Shown here: one piece after another, positions 52,770-64,000 of the stretch | How positions within the stretch are numbered: the first letter of the stretch is position 1 | Layout: the number at the start of each line of letters is the position of its first letter | Assembly (NCBI RefSeq): GCF_910592395.1 | Contig: NC_088310.1 | Coordinates: 15,385,501 to 15,449,500 of the forward strand | Length of the DNA: 64,000 nucleotides | Reading direction: 5' to 3' | Source: Lineus longissimus | Lineage: Eukaryota > Nemertea > Pilidiophora > Heteronemertea > Lineidae | Notes under the pieces: generated by a model | Database searches by the model: none | What the model saw: the letters and a program-made list of their open reading frames with translations, nothing else | What the model was told of the DNA's origin: nothing | Translations under genes and position numbers: made by a program

Positions 52770-53383
52770 TGTAGCATCCCAGTGGCTTTTGGCGCCAGGA
52801 TAGAGAAATTTCCTGTATATAGACGATTTTTGCATACATTTTCCCAATGCATATTTTGCTTTTCACCCTGTATAGACAGGGAATGCTATAGATGTATTCG
52901 ATTTCCATAGCAAATGTTGGATATGGATTGGTAGAACCTACATACCAAATTCTAATGGCATATCACGATGCGTTCGTGGATTTTGGGCAGGGTCTTTGTT
53001 TTGTACTACTATGGGTCTTTGTTTTGTACCTTTGAAAAAATTGACTGAGTCAAAAAGTAGCAGCAGTTCTGACGAGAACTGAGGTAAAATGGGTTGTTCT
53101 AAGGGTCATTGAGTCATTGTAGAAACCTAGTGGCCTTCAGTGACAGGATAGAGAAATTTCCTGTACATAGATGATTTTTGCGTACATTAGCCCAATGCAT
53201 ATTTTGCTCTTCACCCTGTATAGACAGGGAATGCTATAGATGCATTCGATTTCCATAGGAAATGTTGGATAGGGATTGGTAGAACCTACATACCAAATTC
53301 TAATGGCATATCACGATGCGTTCATGGATTTTGGGCAGGGTCTTTGTTTTATACCACTAAGGGTCTTTGTTTCGTATACACCC
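52770..53383 (-). repeat. Right arm, two inverted tandem units
   Basis: Reverse complement of the left-arm unit: GAAATTTCCTGTAT, CACCCTGTATAGACAGGGAA, ACATACCAAATTCTAATGGC, GGGTCTTTGTTTTGTAC, TTGACTGAGTCAAAAAGTAG in order. It ends GTATACACCC at 53383, the right terminus of the 12.1-kb element. Confidence 0.85.
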
Positions 53384-54109
53384 ATGATTTTTTTATATCA
53401 GCATTAGCTCATATATTATCCGTATCCATGAAGTTATGTTATGCCGTCAATTGATTTGTGATCGCATCAGAGCAAATGATTATGTACACCCTTGTCAGAA
53501 AGTTTAAGGACACCAGTTTTTTACAATTTTCTCAAAAACTACTGGGCCAACTGGAACCAAAGATTTATCATATCTGGATAAACTTCTTGGGTATCATTTA
53601 CAATAGGTTTGGTTTTATAGTCAATTAGGTAATAACGTTATTGCCCTTTTTCCCCGAGGCATGTTTTTTTACTTTTTTGTCTGCAAATTTTTCTGCCGTT
53701 TTTTTTGCAACATCATCTGGACACAATAACCGAAGCAACTTTAAGCACAGATTTGTTGTTACAAAATTGTTAGAAAGCACCACTTTTTGAGGTTTTTGCC
53801 AAAGAAATACTCCCAATTGCTATGACTTTTCAGCAATTCTCGTAATGACCCCTCAGACCAATTTGCTTACTGTCATTGTCTGCCTGGGAGTTAGGTAACT
53901 CCTGTATTATATATATATATATGTTTATTCGTACTGAGGAAATCTAGTACAATTTGAAAAAGTAAGTAAGTTAAGAAAATACAGAAAAGAACATTACACT
54001 GAATACAGACAAAGCAATGTACAATATACTTAATTGGACATTCTACTAATGTCCCTGCATCTTTGAGTAATTAACATGACAGACTTTCTCAGTTCACACA
54101 CAGCATTTC

Positions 54110-57076
54110 TATCTACTAACGTTATATTTGTGACATATGTGCTTAAGGCTGCCGCTGAACGAGGATCTACTACCGTGTACTGCCAGCCCTAAGCACATTC
54201 TAACAACAACACTGCTAGACCTTTCCATCATATGATAAAAGTTCACGACCCTGCGTTCTAACAAACTCTGGATTGTTCAGTCACCTATAATATGAGGCAG
54301 TAAAACATTGTGTGTCCGTCGTGGAATGTCCAAGGTACGTCGAATACATTTTCGCCAAGCCACATAAACATTATCGATGGTGGGCTTTGACAAATCCCAC
54401 AGTGAGCATCCATAAAAAGAGGTACAGTAGCTTTTAAATAAAGAGTATTTAACCATTGCTGAGGCATGACCGAATTGGGATAATAAAATATTTGTTTTCT
54501 TGTACAAATCGTTCACACTTGACTCAATTCGTATCCTATTTGATTCTGGCCCGATTGGTATGCCCAGGTGAATCTCCGATACACTGGGTTTAAGAACCAC
54601 ACCACTAAACTGAACCTCAATACCGGCAACATCCCGCATTCCAAACGCTAATAATGTGCTTTTCGCCGCATTAAACCTAACTTTAAACTCTATTGAAAAA
54701 TCATCGCATACATCTAAAAGTTTCCGTAGCGCAAGGAGAGATGGTGATAAAATGATAACATCATCTGCATAAGCGAAAGCAGCACAAAACAAATGCCCTA
54801 TGTGACACCCAAGTTTGGAATTCTTAAGACTAGCGAGCAGTTCGTCCAGGTACAGATTGAACAGGATCGGGGAAAGAACCCCACCCTGCTTGACACCATT
54901 GGAAACACTAAAAACATCTGAAGTATACACTCCCCATCTCACACGCATTTTCTGCGTCGTGTATATCGAAGCTAGAAGCCGGGCCACCAGTGGGCAAACG
55001 CCTTTCTTCAAGAGAACATTAAATAGCTTTGTGAAATTAACACAATCAAACGCCTTACTGGCATCCAACATAACACAGAACACGGGTGTATCACTTTCAA
55101 CATAGTACTGAATCACTTCATCTACCACAAAACCACATGTTGTTGTCGATGACCCTTTTTTGAATCCAAACTGTTCGTCACTAGATATAAGAGAGTCACC
55201 ATACTTGTGTAATATAACATAATCTAGGATCTTTCCAATGATACTGCTCAACGCTATACCCCGACAGTTCTCAGAATTGGTCAATGACTTTCGACCGTCC
55301 TTGGGGATTGGTACAATGGTGGACCTGGATATGGCGCCAGGTACACAGCCATGGTCAAACATCATATTCAACAGGAACGACAAGTATACCCTGAGCAGAC
55401 GACTACCATTTATATAATGATTGGACATAAGGCAGGGAGTATCATCGTTCTTGCCAGCCTTCAGACGACCGATACCCAGTGTAATGTCTTCAACAGAAAT
55501 ATGATGCGTATATCTACAAGTCCCAACTTGGCACGCTTGGGTGATTCCTTCCTGACATTTTTCATTAAAAGCTAATAGATCATTTTCTTGATAGGGAACA
55601 GAATTGTGAAGAGTTGAGAATTTGTGTTTGAAAAGGTTGCAAATTTTATCCCGTCCAGTAATTCCATCCATACTATTGGGATTCTCGGCATTTTTCTCTT
55701 TGACCCTTTTAACCTCACTCCAAAAATCAGCAGGTTTTTTGTCGCTCAAAGCACTGGCCAGTTTATTAGCTGATACTTTATTCCTATCTCTCTTTGCCTT
55801 ACGCACCGCTAGGTGATAACCAGCGCGCGTACGCCTGCGGATATCAGCAACATACCCATCTCTAGCTCTTCCATTGTCCTTCCACAGGTTGGGCCAGAAC
55901 ATAGCTGTTTCTCTTAAATGCCTAACTTCATCGTTCCATCCAGCAGTGCCATTATGATTCCGACCGTATATCCGCTCATCATTTGGTATACATCTATCAC
56001 CAGCCAACAGACAGGCATTAACAATGTCATCATGAAAAGAATCAATTTCATTAAAATGGTCCCGACACAGTCGATCATTACACCGCATAGCATTTAACGG
56101 AACATTTATGTTTGATAGCAAACCATCAAGCTCATTTCCATATTCTATCAAGTTCTCTGGAGTACTTTTCTCCCAGCATAACCTGCCTGTATTCGTCAAA
56201 TCTCGACCTAATTGAGGCTCAGAATTGCCCTCGTCCAACTTATCCACCGGACCAAACCCAGCCCTCGTGGGAAATTTGTATGAAATATGGAGACACGAAT
56301 GGTCTGAAAAATTATCTACAGAATGTGATACAGAATATGAAGTGATGAGATCCATCATGTGCTCTGGCATAAGAAAATGATCTACTAGTGACCTAGCACC
56401 TAGCATCTAACATCTTACTTTCAAAAGTGTAGTCAACTTGGGCCTTCAGAGACTGTAGACCACATCGAAATGATTCGGCCCTCATAAACTGTTGTAACTG
56501 TGTCGTGTTTGCCGAGTCCACACGAGTAAAAACTGTGTTCAAGTCACCACCAAGAATCACATATTTACAGTTAACAGATTCCATCAATTGTACCAATTCA
56601 TTTAGAACATCGCGATAGACCTGCGCCTCAGCAGCATTATCAACTGGCATATACACACTGATTAACAAAATATCGCCATTTATCGATTCAAAGTTCACCA
56701 ATACCGCACACACCCTGCGAGTGGCGCAATCAAAAATAACCGGGGTGACCCGTGCCCTAACCCCTGAGTTCCATAAAATAGCTGATCCCCCATACGGTCT
56801 CCCCTTCAAGAGTACCTTGTCATTCATTCCAGATCGTCCATGTACACACACAGGGCTACCTAAAGTACCTAAATCTTTTATCAGGGACTGAAATTGGTGT
56901 TCATAGAGCCAATGTTCCTGTAGAAACAAAAAATCACAGTTATTCACCAGTTTTGCGACATATTCCCGGCGTCCCGGGCCAACTCCATTGCTGTTGTATG
57001 AGGTTAGAGTCACGCAAGTCATCCCACAGATGACAAGAAAAACAATGTAGAAAGTTACTGTAGGCGTGTATTTCAT
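54110..57076 (-). pseudogene. LINE ORF2: endonuclease and reverse transcriptase
   Basis: ORF2 nicks target DNA and copies the element RNA onto it. The endonuclease begins TCVTLTSYNSNGVGPGRREY and contains LFLQEHWLY, GRPYGGSAILW, LLISVYMPVD and VILGGDLNT; its last motif (FSDHSCLHI) is reached only after a one-base frame change at about 56400. The RT frame (from 56406) has ENCRGIALSSIIGKILDYVI, DEQFGFKKGSSTTTCGFVVD, FCVMLDASKAFD (first acidic residues), NGVKQGGVLSPILFNLYLDE and AFAYADDVIILSPS, the Y-A-D-D catalytic centre. A TGA at 54277-54279 cuts the end, but coding similarity continues (QSLLERRVVNFYHMMERSSS) to about 54110. Confidence 0.88.
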
Positions 57077-58480
57077 GTACTGTCCCACGAGTAAGAAGAT
57101 TCCACGCCTCGTGGAGGGACATATTTCCTTACCCTGACTCCTTCTGGCCAAGGAAATTCATTGTTGAAAAGGTCCTTATATTGTTCAGCCGGTACCGCAA
57201 GTTTAAATGACTTATACTTGGCCTCTTCATGAGACACCAGTTCAAGCTCTCTCACCACACAATTATTATCCTCGATGAATTTCCTCAGGTCACTTTTCTG
57301 CGTACTCCTATCAACACGATAGATGAAGAGAAACCTACTAGGAGTCGGAGCTCCTCTGAACGCACCGCTACCATCACTTCGCGCATTCCCCTCTATAACG
57401 TTCCTCCTTTTTGTCTCTGCTCTTCGTTCCTTGCGTTAAATGTAACCGGGGATACGAAAGCCATTGTCACTCCCGTTAGCCATCCTACTGCTGTCACTTA
57501 GGCGGTCCACAGAGATATTGCTACCACTCGTGACGTCACATTAGATACAGCCGGAGGTTTCAGATACACAGTCTGGCGACCCGGCAGAGCACCGCCAGGG
57601 CGAAGCCCTCTGCCACTGGCAACACCACGTGAGCCTGGTTTAGGGGACAACCCCCTTTGTTTTGCAGCGTCTGCAAAAGTACATGCTGATGGTTCACAAA
57701 CATTTTGTTGCTGAATCGTCAAAAGACTGAATTTCCATATCACTCCAACCTTCACTATCTTTCGGTTTAGACATATCCTTCGTAACGTCCTGCTTATGCA
57801 GATCAGAAACTGACCGCTTAAGGATTGTATTTTCCCGCATGAGCAAATCTACACAGTCCTGAATTTTATCCGTTTTGTTCTCAATGTCCTTCATACGGTA
57901 GGCCATAGATCTTCCGGGTGAATCCTGGGTAAGTCACCTAGATCATAGGCTGATACAACTATTATCGGTAAGGCATTTCTAGCGTCGAGTCTGGTAAGAG
58001 CCCCTACTATGTCCATAACATTGGCCTCGTCTGCTGTTCTGGCAGTGGTGGACTTGCACATAGACTTTTTCCGATTATTTCTTGGTTACAGTTGTCCCAC
58101 AGGATATGTTTAGCTTGCGAAATCGCCTCGGACTTAAAGGCATCTAACACAACCTTTTTGATATTCTCAAGATTGGCGGACAGAATGCCATAGGCTACAT
58201 ACGACAGTTACGCATTTTTAATTGTCACCTTGGCCGTAGGCCTATCTTGCTTGCAATTTGCCACTGGTGCATCGACTTGTTGACCAGACTGTTCAGCCTG
58301 CTGAACAGCGGTGACATTTAATTCTTCATCCAAGTCATGCTCGCCTGTATCGTGTTCTCTACGGGTAGATTTCATTTCCGGACTTCCCAAACCATTCTGA
58401 GGGGAACGCTGGTCGCCTTTACATTTTTCACCTGCCTGCCTCGGCGTTTCCGAGAGTACCAGCCCTGCAAAATGTTCATT
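57073..58480 (-). pseudogene. LINE ORF1 (RNA-binding/coiled-coil), several frameshifts
   Basis: Pieces in changing frames follow the order of a LINE ORF1: MASKTINEHFAGLVLSETPR and a polar stretch (58490-58208), NLENIKKVVLDAFKSEAISQ, then TADEANVMDIVGALTRLDAR and LPIIVVSAYDLGDLPRIHPE (about 58050-57900), a coiled coil (MKDIENKTDKIQDCVDLLMR; 57906-57694), a basic/proline region, and an RRM-like C-terminus (SRFLFIYRVDRSTQKSDLRK, then HEEAKYKSFKLAVPAEQYKD and WPEGVRVRKYVPPRG) ending at 57073. The last part and the 'V-S-A-Y-D' block recur in ORF1 proteins of invertebrate LINEs. ORF2 begins at or just inside this end. Confidence 0.75.
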
Positions 58481-58499
58481 GATCGTTTTCGACGCCATC

Positions 58500-59291
58500 C
58501 AAGCGGAAACACTAAGTCTGGTGAACTTATGCGCAAGATTACACACGGCTCTACATCTACATGTACGTGTGTATTAAGCACAGTGAGTCCTGTACACACA
58601 GATCATTCAGCAGACATCAATTTTTTTTTTGCTCCAAAAATAACTGTATAAATCCAAAGAGTATTCTTTCACAAGGGGTACGAAAACAAGCTACAAGTAT
58701 CCACAAATGTCATGTTACATCGTATTAACGGCTACACTTCCTTGAAACTCTTGAAATTACCTTGAAGTTAGACAGTCTAGAAACTGTACAACTTCTGTCT
58801 GTCGTTTTGGTCTTTCTGGGACCGTGTAAATAATGTGTGTATAATGTTGGGACTGTGTAAATAAATCAAACTCTTAACTCTTGATGTAAATCAACAACTT
58901 TTCTCATCAAATTAAACTCGTCTTGAATTGAACCATGTGTTCTAGCTGTCCTCTATCTTGCAAGTTCACTCTCACCCCAACCAGTGCTGCCACCTATGCT
59001 AATTATACTGGACTACAGGGTGTCAAAAAAACATAAACTAAACAATATATGGGGTGTCACAACACGACATACTCCCCTCTGAAATTTGAGCTACGAAATT
59101 TTCACTGCAAACCTCAACACAGACCAAAATTGTGAACGAATTACAACGCGAAATACCAACTGGCAGATATCACATGAAATATACTCTGTACGAAAATATG
59201 AATAAAGTACGTAGTGTCAGTAAGCTTAACACTATAGCATTGCTAAAGTACTCGATGCTTATGATGTCTCTAATATCAAATCTTTATATGT
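58500..59291. other. Intergenic, possible LINE 5' UTR
   Basis: No ORF with recognisable motif. The first 100-200 bp may be the LINE 5' UTR. TAACTCTTGATGTAAATCAA-type AT-rich sequence follows. The end of the BEL/Pao fragment begins at 59292. Confidence 0.4.
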
Positions 59292-60253
59292 TTAATCAGA
59301 ATCGGAACAGCTTTCAACATCTGTGTCGTCTTTTGGGAGAATGCTGGTCTCTATCATTCTCAGCTTCTGTACTGGACGTCTCATCAATCCTGACTTCGTC
59401 TTTACAAGTACTGAGCGCACAAGTCCATCTTGGCCTGGGTAGATCTCCTCAACTCTTTCAAGTTTTCTGGAGTTGTCCTCGGCGACTAGGACAACATCTC
59501 CTTCATGAAGGTTATCTCGAACCTCTGTCCACTTTCTCAGTTGGTTAAGCTCTGTTAGATATTCTGTGGTCCATCTATTCCAAAATATCCTTGACATGTG
59601 CTGATGATAGGCCCATCTCTTGCTTACTGAGACAGTAGGGTGTGCTGATAACGAGGCATCAGGCATAACTTGTAGGCTTCGGCCAATCATCAGATGTCCC
59701 GGGATGATAGGTGATAGACCATCCTTGTCAGCAGAGACACTTGTCAGTGGTCTGGAATTCAGCTGCGCTTCTATGGCTGTGAGCAGGGTCTGCATCTCGA
59801 GATATGTCAGGTGTGCTTTGCCAAGCACTTACTCAGTGGCTTCTTCACACTTTGAACCAACCTCTCATAAAAGCCGCCGTGCCATGGTGCTCTCTCTGTT
59901 ATGAATCTCCATTTGATTCCCTTCTCAGTCATTTTCTCCTTGAGCCTTTGCATTCCATGCTTCTGTTTGTAAAGAATCCTTAGCAAAGTATCTGCTTTCT
60001 AGAAAGTTTTTGCATTATCAGAAGTAATGAAAATACATTTTCCTCTGCGATTGATCATTCGCTGTAATCCCGCCATGAATTCCTCCGTTGTGAGATCTGG
60101 TGTAAGTTCAAGATGAACTCCCCTCGACACCATGCATGTGAATATTAATATGTATGCCTTAGTGATTTCTTCTCCCGACTGGGCTTTAATCTTGATGTTT
60201 GGGATGCCTTCATACTCTTTTATGGTCCGAACAATGAGACTTAATGATTGCAT
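59292..60253 (-). pseudogene. BEL/Pao integrase fragment
   Basis: The 3' part of a BEL/Pao pol gene. The integrase core piece (60253-60001) reads KAYILIFTCMVSRGVHLELT, then DLTTEEFMAGLQRMI and FITSDNAKTF, with the second catalytic aspartate (S-D-N-A). After a TAG the frame continues (EKMTEKGIKWRFITERAPWH, GGFYERLVQSVKKPL) with the final catalytic region, then shifts once (about 59835) into LTYLEMQTLLTAIEAQLNSR and the C-terminal domain: RIFWNRWTTEYLTEL, LHEGDVVLVAEDN, GLVRSVLVKTKSG, RRPVQKLRMIE. The last part matches the C-terminal domain (DUF5641-like) typical of BEL/Pao. Upstream gag, protease and RT are absent, and no LTR is seen. Confidence 0.88.
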
Positions 60254-61246
60254 ATTTGCTCAATGCACAATAAGTCTTCAGCAAGAAGAGCACCTCGATC
60301 GACCCAAGACCCAAAGGAGGAAACAGTTGTATCACCGCAATAATTAAATATCTGTAACGGCTATAGTGTTTTTCAGATAGATCCGGCTAAAGGTACTTGA
60401 CTGACTTTAGTCACAATAAACTGTGATACGGTAGTGTGATCAGAATGTAATGTTACACAGCCCTGTGTGCAGCCGGTGTCATAATTGACTGGCTTTATTT
60501 GACACTGTGAAAGAACAATTATACTCTATTTCTTTAGCAATAATTCGGCCAACTCTAATATGATAAAAGATAATCTAGTTTCGTGGAACGCCACTATCGT
60601 TTGGTAAATCACTGATCTGGACAAATTCCAGAGCTCAACTACGTACCTTTGGTCAGAACGATATGAAAAACACTGTTATAAGCCTTACCCTCATTCATCT
60701 GGATAGTGTCTGCCTTAACCTTAAAGCTGGTGGGTCATATATTATACACTGCCGAGTAAGGCCGAAGCAGAGCTCACGGGAATGTTTGTGATGTGCATCG
60801 AATCTTCCACTGAAGATACCCATTACCCCCAGTGCACAAATTGAAAGCGCTGCAATTTTTGATATTCAGATCTATCACATTTATAGCAGGACAACAATTA
60901 TGAGGTCGTGTAGGTAGGTGCAGCAACATCAGCTATTACTCTGCTGTCTCATCTTCTCAAAATCTACGAACTAACTCATGATGACATGAAAAAGGGCTCG
61001 ATGACGCTATTGATATCAAAGACAGCGAGATGCATGAGGTAAGTTTAGTTTTGGTATTCAGTATGAATACATACTAGTAAGCTTTGACACTGACTACTCT
61101 AAAGAAATGACCGGTGAAATATGATTTGACAAGGCATCTGCGTGTCATATGACGACGTGTATCGTTACAAAGGCCATGTAAGGGTACACCCTCTGACTTC
61201 GATATTGTTATTGGCAAACGTTGAGTTTGCAAATGTAGTTCTTCAC
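60254..61246. other. Intergenic, no supported gene
   Basis: Nothing coding is recognised upstream of the integrase fragment. The minus frame 61280-61074 extends past the C-terminus of the next gene in another frame and has no motif. Confidence 0.4.
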
Positions 61247-64000
61247 TTATATCGGATAAGTGGAAATTGGATTTAGACACTGCTTGCTATTGCTATTGAA
61301 GTTGCACGAACAAAACCTGCTGCAGGCTGTCCCTTCCCCGACGCAGGGACACCTGTCTGTGGAACATCTTTCGCACTTGCATACCACAGTGTGATGATAA
61401 GGAATGGGGTTCAAGCCTAATTCTGCCACTAGTGAGTCGTTTCTATGAATAAATCCGTAATGAGTTGGGTCCAAGAAGTCGCTATAAGAGACATCCAAGA
61501 CAGACATCATTCGGTTAGCAGCATACAACGCCCGTCTGATGTGGAAGGATACGGCATGGCTCGTAGGCGGTAGAGAGGATCTTCGGTTAACTTTGCTCTG
61601 AAAGTACTGACGTATCCTTAGATCGTCCATTGTTTTGAATTCGCAACCGTTTTTTATCACTTGAACTAAGTACTCTTCACAGTGTGCCATCTGAGTCTTG
61701 GATAGACTAGGCTCCCTTCCGAAGCCTCTGAGATATACTGCTGCATCGGTTTTCAGCGCCATGTACTTTGTGCCCAACTTAATAATCACACCCGGTAAGA
61801 GTATGGATGGCAGGGAGGACCAGACACAATTCTTCACCAACGCAAGCAGCTAGTGTGTGAATAGGGATGTATCGCGTAGAATCACCGACGCCAGCTTTCT
61901 GCCAGAGTTCTTTGAGACCATTTTCGCTAAAATGTTTCCAGTAGTACAGCAGTAGGACGAACACGTCCGTGTCTGCCGATAAGACCACAACCCGCCTCGT
62001 TCCCTGTTTGACAGCATGCCACGCATGTGCTATTATCCGGTCGTCTGCTTCTTCGATGGGTAGGTTATTTAGTTGTTCCAAAATGCTGATGTTACCGTTG
62101 TGTGACTGCCTGCAGGGTAAATCTTCTTCTTTTCTCAAAATGTGGCAAGCGACCACTTGCACATCTGGAAGCAATGTTTTTGCTCTGTCTAAAACACGTT
62201 CGTGTAGAAGTGCTTCAAGCTTGTCCTTGTTTGACTTTGAGGGCCAGAAGGTTTCCATTTTTACAGGCATTTTTGTTTCGGAAGCTACATCAGCAAGCTC
62301 GATTGGTGTTGCATGCTGCCGTCTCTGCCTTTCCCCATCTTTTATGGACACATCGCTGTCATTTTAGGAATCAAGGACTAAATCTAGTCGCCATGCGTAG
62401 TAAGTTGATGATCTGATGTACCGTATCTGCCCCTCACAAAAATCTCCAAATGTCCTTTTTGGCTTGCCCTTCCAAACGATTCCCATCACGTCAACTATGG
62501 CTGTTGTATGATCTCCATCGTCAAAGTTCCTATTCTCTCGATTCTCTGGCAATCGTTTTTCGAGTTCTTGCATCAGAGTGCTTTTGGCAGATTTCTTCAT
62601 CACTTGTCCTGATCAAATAGGTAGGAATCTGGTGAGACATCATATTTGAGTAGCTCTTCCATCGACACTCCCCTTGAAACCGCTACCTCTATGGAACGTT
62701 GGTAGTGAGCGTCCTTGTCTTTCCTAATATTTGCTTCATCCTGTGCTGTTGGTGCGGTTTTAAAGGTCTTTATATTTCTCCGATGAATTGTGCTGGAGAG
62801 CTTAACCGTTTTCTTTGTAAATCTCTCATCTCTAAGATTCGCGTACGCCTCAGAACCAATGTTGTCAACGTTCAGAATTTCTAGGCGAACCTCATCTGTG
62901 GCGATGGCTTTTGTCATGATGTTGTGAAGCCGCCCATCAAGCCTATCTGTCGAAAATGGGTTACCTTGTTTGAGCAAGATTTGAAAGAATGACTGCACAT
63001 TTTTCTCCGAGGAGACAGTATCAGCAATGTTTAGCTCATGGTTCAGCATGTCCCCGACAAATGAGCATGTTCCAGCTAACTCTCTATGAAGATAAGAAAT
63101 CGACAACAACTCGTGGTAAATAAGCTCCCATTTGGCTACAAACGACTTTCTTTTCGTATCTCCAATGATTCCGCCAGCATCTTTCTGCGACCGGTTTATG
63201 GTTTGCTCTAGTGCCATGTCCATGCCGACGGAACGAAATTTGCCGGAAAGCCGTTTTACGACGAACCCTCCGTTACAAAATGCCCTGTAGACCTCAGGTG
63301 CCTGGTCAGGTAACTGCCTCATGTCCTCCATGTACAGCGAGCACCAACGAAGGTAATTGATAGAGTCAAAAGCAGCGAATAATGGGAGCAGAGTTTGGAC
63401 TGATGCTAGATGCAGCTCCCAGTTCCCCTCTCGATCTGCTCGTATGAGATTTTGGACCCCTTCATACAACTCTCCAAACGTGTTCCAATAGCGAAATGTC
63501 TCATCTTTCTCTGAGGCTTGTTCAAGGAACCGCTGATACTTTGAAAACATGCTTGAGCCACCTTTATTGCTGAAGGCCATCAGAAGTTTCTTACTTTCTT
63601 CTACCTTATTGGTCTCTAAACAATGTTTCAAGTCCTGGAGCGCGCGCAGTGTGCCCTGGTGATTGGCGATTCCCTTCACATTCATATATTCTTTGATCTT
63701 CAGACGTGTCAAAGCTTCATTCAAGAGCTGGAAACCCTTCATGGATCGGTTATAATGCTTCCCTGACATCACCGACTCGACAACATTCACTCCGAAAACT
63801 CCGCTTTCAACAAAGATTTCCTCTGTTCCACTGTTTTTCAGATACTTGCCAATACACCCCAACGCTACCTTGGCCATGTGGAAGGTCCCTCAGCAGATAA
63901 CTATATTGCCAAACTCGGTTGGTCGAAGAAGCTGAATTTCTCTTGCAATCCTATAGACTCCTTCATCACAAGCAACGGCCATCTTTGATTGTTTCAGATG
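61247..64000 (-). pseudogene. XPG/PIN-like nuclease with C-terminal CXC cysteine domain, 5' part outside the window
   Basis: Five frames on the minus strand read as one protein family. From the window edge: ACDEGVYRIAREIQLLRPTE, FGNIVIC, a TGA at about 63892, then GTFHMAKVALGCIGKYLKNS, GVFGVNVVESVMSGKHYNRS and a long helical region to 62600. After a frame change at 62603 come HTTAIVDVMGIVWKG and TFGDFCEGQIRY, a TAA, then SIKDGERQRRQHATPIEL, EEADDRIIAHAWHAV and VVVLSADTDVFVLLLYY, HTLTGCDY. The 'A-D-T-D-V' and 'T-G-C-D' blocks with the earlier aspartate resemble XPG/PIN 5'-nuclease active sites. A frameshift at about 61795 leads to KLGTKYMALKTDAAVYLRGF and the CKCERCSTDRCPCVGEG and FCSC cluster, a tesmin/TSO1-like CXC domain. 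Similar multidomain proteins are common in invertebrate and fish genomes in high copy number, which suggests a mobile element, but I cannot name the superfamily. Confidence 0.6.

Larger units (their letters stand above)
41290..53383. mobile_element. 12.1-kb foldback/Mutator-like element with 9-bp target duplication
   Basis: The left end GGGTGTATACAAAACAAAGA and the inverted right end (GGGTGTATACGAAACAAAGA on the complement) agree at 22 of 23 bases, and ATGATTTTT occurs immediately outside both (41281-41289 and 53384-53392). Long subterminal arms of tandem units of about 320-350 bp lie inside (41386-42276 direct; about 52770-53340 inverted). Nine-bp duplications with long, repetitive inverted arms fit Mutator-like or Foldback elements. 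Without the inserted Kolobok the element would be about 2.7 kb, and it encodes no recognisable protein, so it is non-autonomous. Confidence 0.75.
53905..58480 (-). mobile_element. APE-type LINE, near full length, decayed
   Basis: Minus-strand order: ORF1 (58480 to about 57073), AP-like endonuclease plus RT (57076 to about 54110), then a short 3' UTR ending in CGAATAAACATATATATATA at about 53910. A TA-rich tail instead of poly(A) is shared with the truncated copy at 12.6-13.7 kb and with the possible tail at about 10.03 kb. Several frameshifts and stops are present. The RT motifs (GCHIG..., AFAYADD) are those of a widespread invertebrate group; I do not assign a clade. Confidence 0.85.

Noticed and set aside
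61969-62416. 132- and 104-codon plus-strand ORFs
   Set aside because: Antisense shadows of the nuclease-like frame, without recognisable domains.

Overview
The window is animal nuclear DNA and almost entirely accessory sequence. No prokaryotic gene organisation is present: coding pieces are split by GT-AG introns and separated by AT-rich, repeat-filled DNA. Mobile elements from at least eight groups are stacked here: Tc1/mariner, PIF/Harbinger (two types), Kolobok, a probable foldback/Mutator-like element, Ty3/gypsy, BEL/Pao, APE-type LINE, and a palindromic MITE family. Degenerate TTAGGG-type telomeric repeats, Kolobok elements and a stand-alone P2X7-type 'ballast' domain all suit a marine invertebrate such as an echinoderm, hemichordate, amphioxus or mollusc. 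The species cannot be fixed from this window. I see no confident single-copy host gene.

Layout. 1-11 kb: the 3' part of a Tc1 transposase, a Harbinger deletion derivative with exact TIRs and TAA target duplications (2538-3226), then a block of hairpins and duplications (4.8-9.5 kb) in which one 0.8-kb segment occurs in both orientations, and a telomere-like tract near 10.95 kb. 11-20 kb: a dispersed repeat, a 5'-truncated LINE, and two adjacent Harbinger-class elements with proline-rich transposases. 20-25.3 kb: an acidic/coiled-coil Harbinger partner gene facing an intact-looking HARBI1-type transposase. A 1.1-1.2-kb repeat carrying CTCF-like and nuclear-receptor-like motifs occurs twice, once in each Harbinger neighbourhood. 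26.5-32.7 kb (minus strand): a decayed Ty3/gypsy element (gag, protease, RT, RNase H, integrase) with an SGNH-hydrolase ORF just upstream of gag. 33-41 kb: an 81-bp satellite, a THAP-domain relic between inverted repeats, minisatellites and dispersed repeats.

41.3-53.4 kb is the most organised part. A 12.1-kb element with matching termini and a 9-bp target duplication contains a 9.4-kb Kolobok element with its own TIRs and TTAA duplications. The Kolobok carries a THAP/DDE transposase (minus) and, convergent to it, a two-exon gene for a cysteine-rich P2X7 ballast-like domain (plus). Its left third is a mirror-symmetric array of palindromic repeats. I consider this apparent transposon cargo gene the best candidate for something not widely described.

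53.9-64 kb (all minus): a LINE with ORF1 and ORF2, a BEL/Pao integrase fragment, and a long decayed gene combining an XPG/PIN-like nuclease region with a C-terminal CXC-type cysteine cluster; the last runs off the window end. Nearly every ORF carries stops, frameshifts or deletions. The HARBI1-type transposase, the SGNH ORF and, apart from one G-run shift, the ballast gene are the best preserved.
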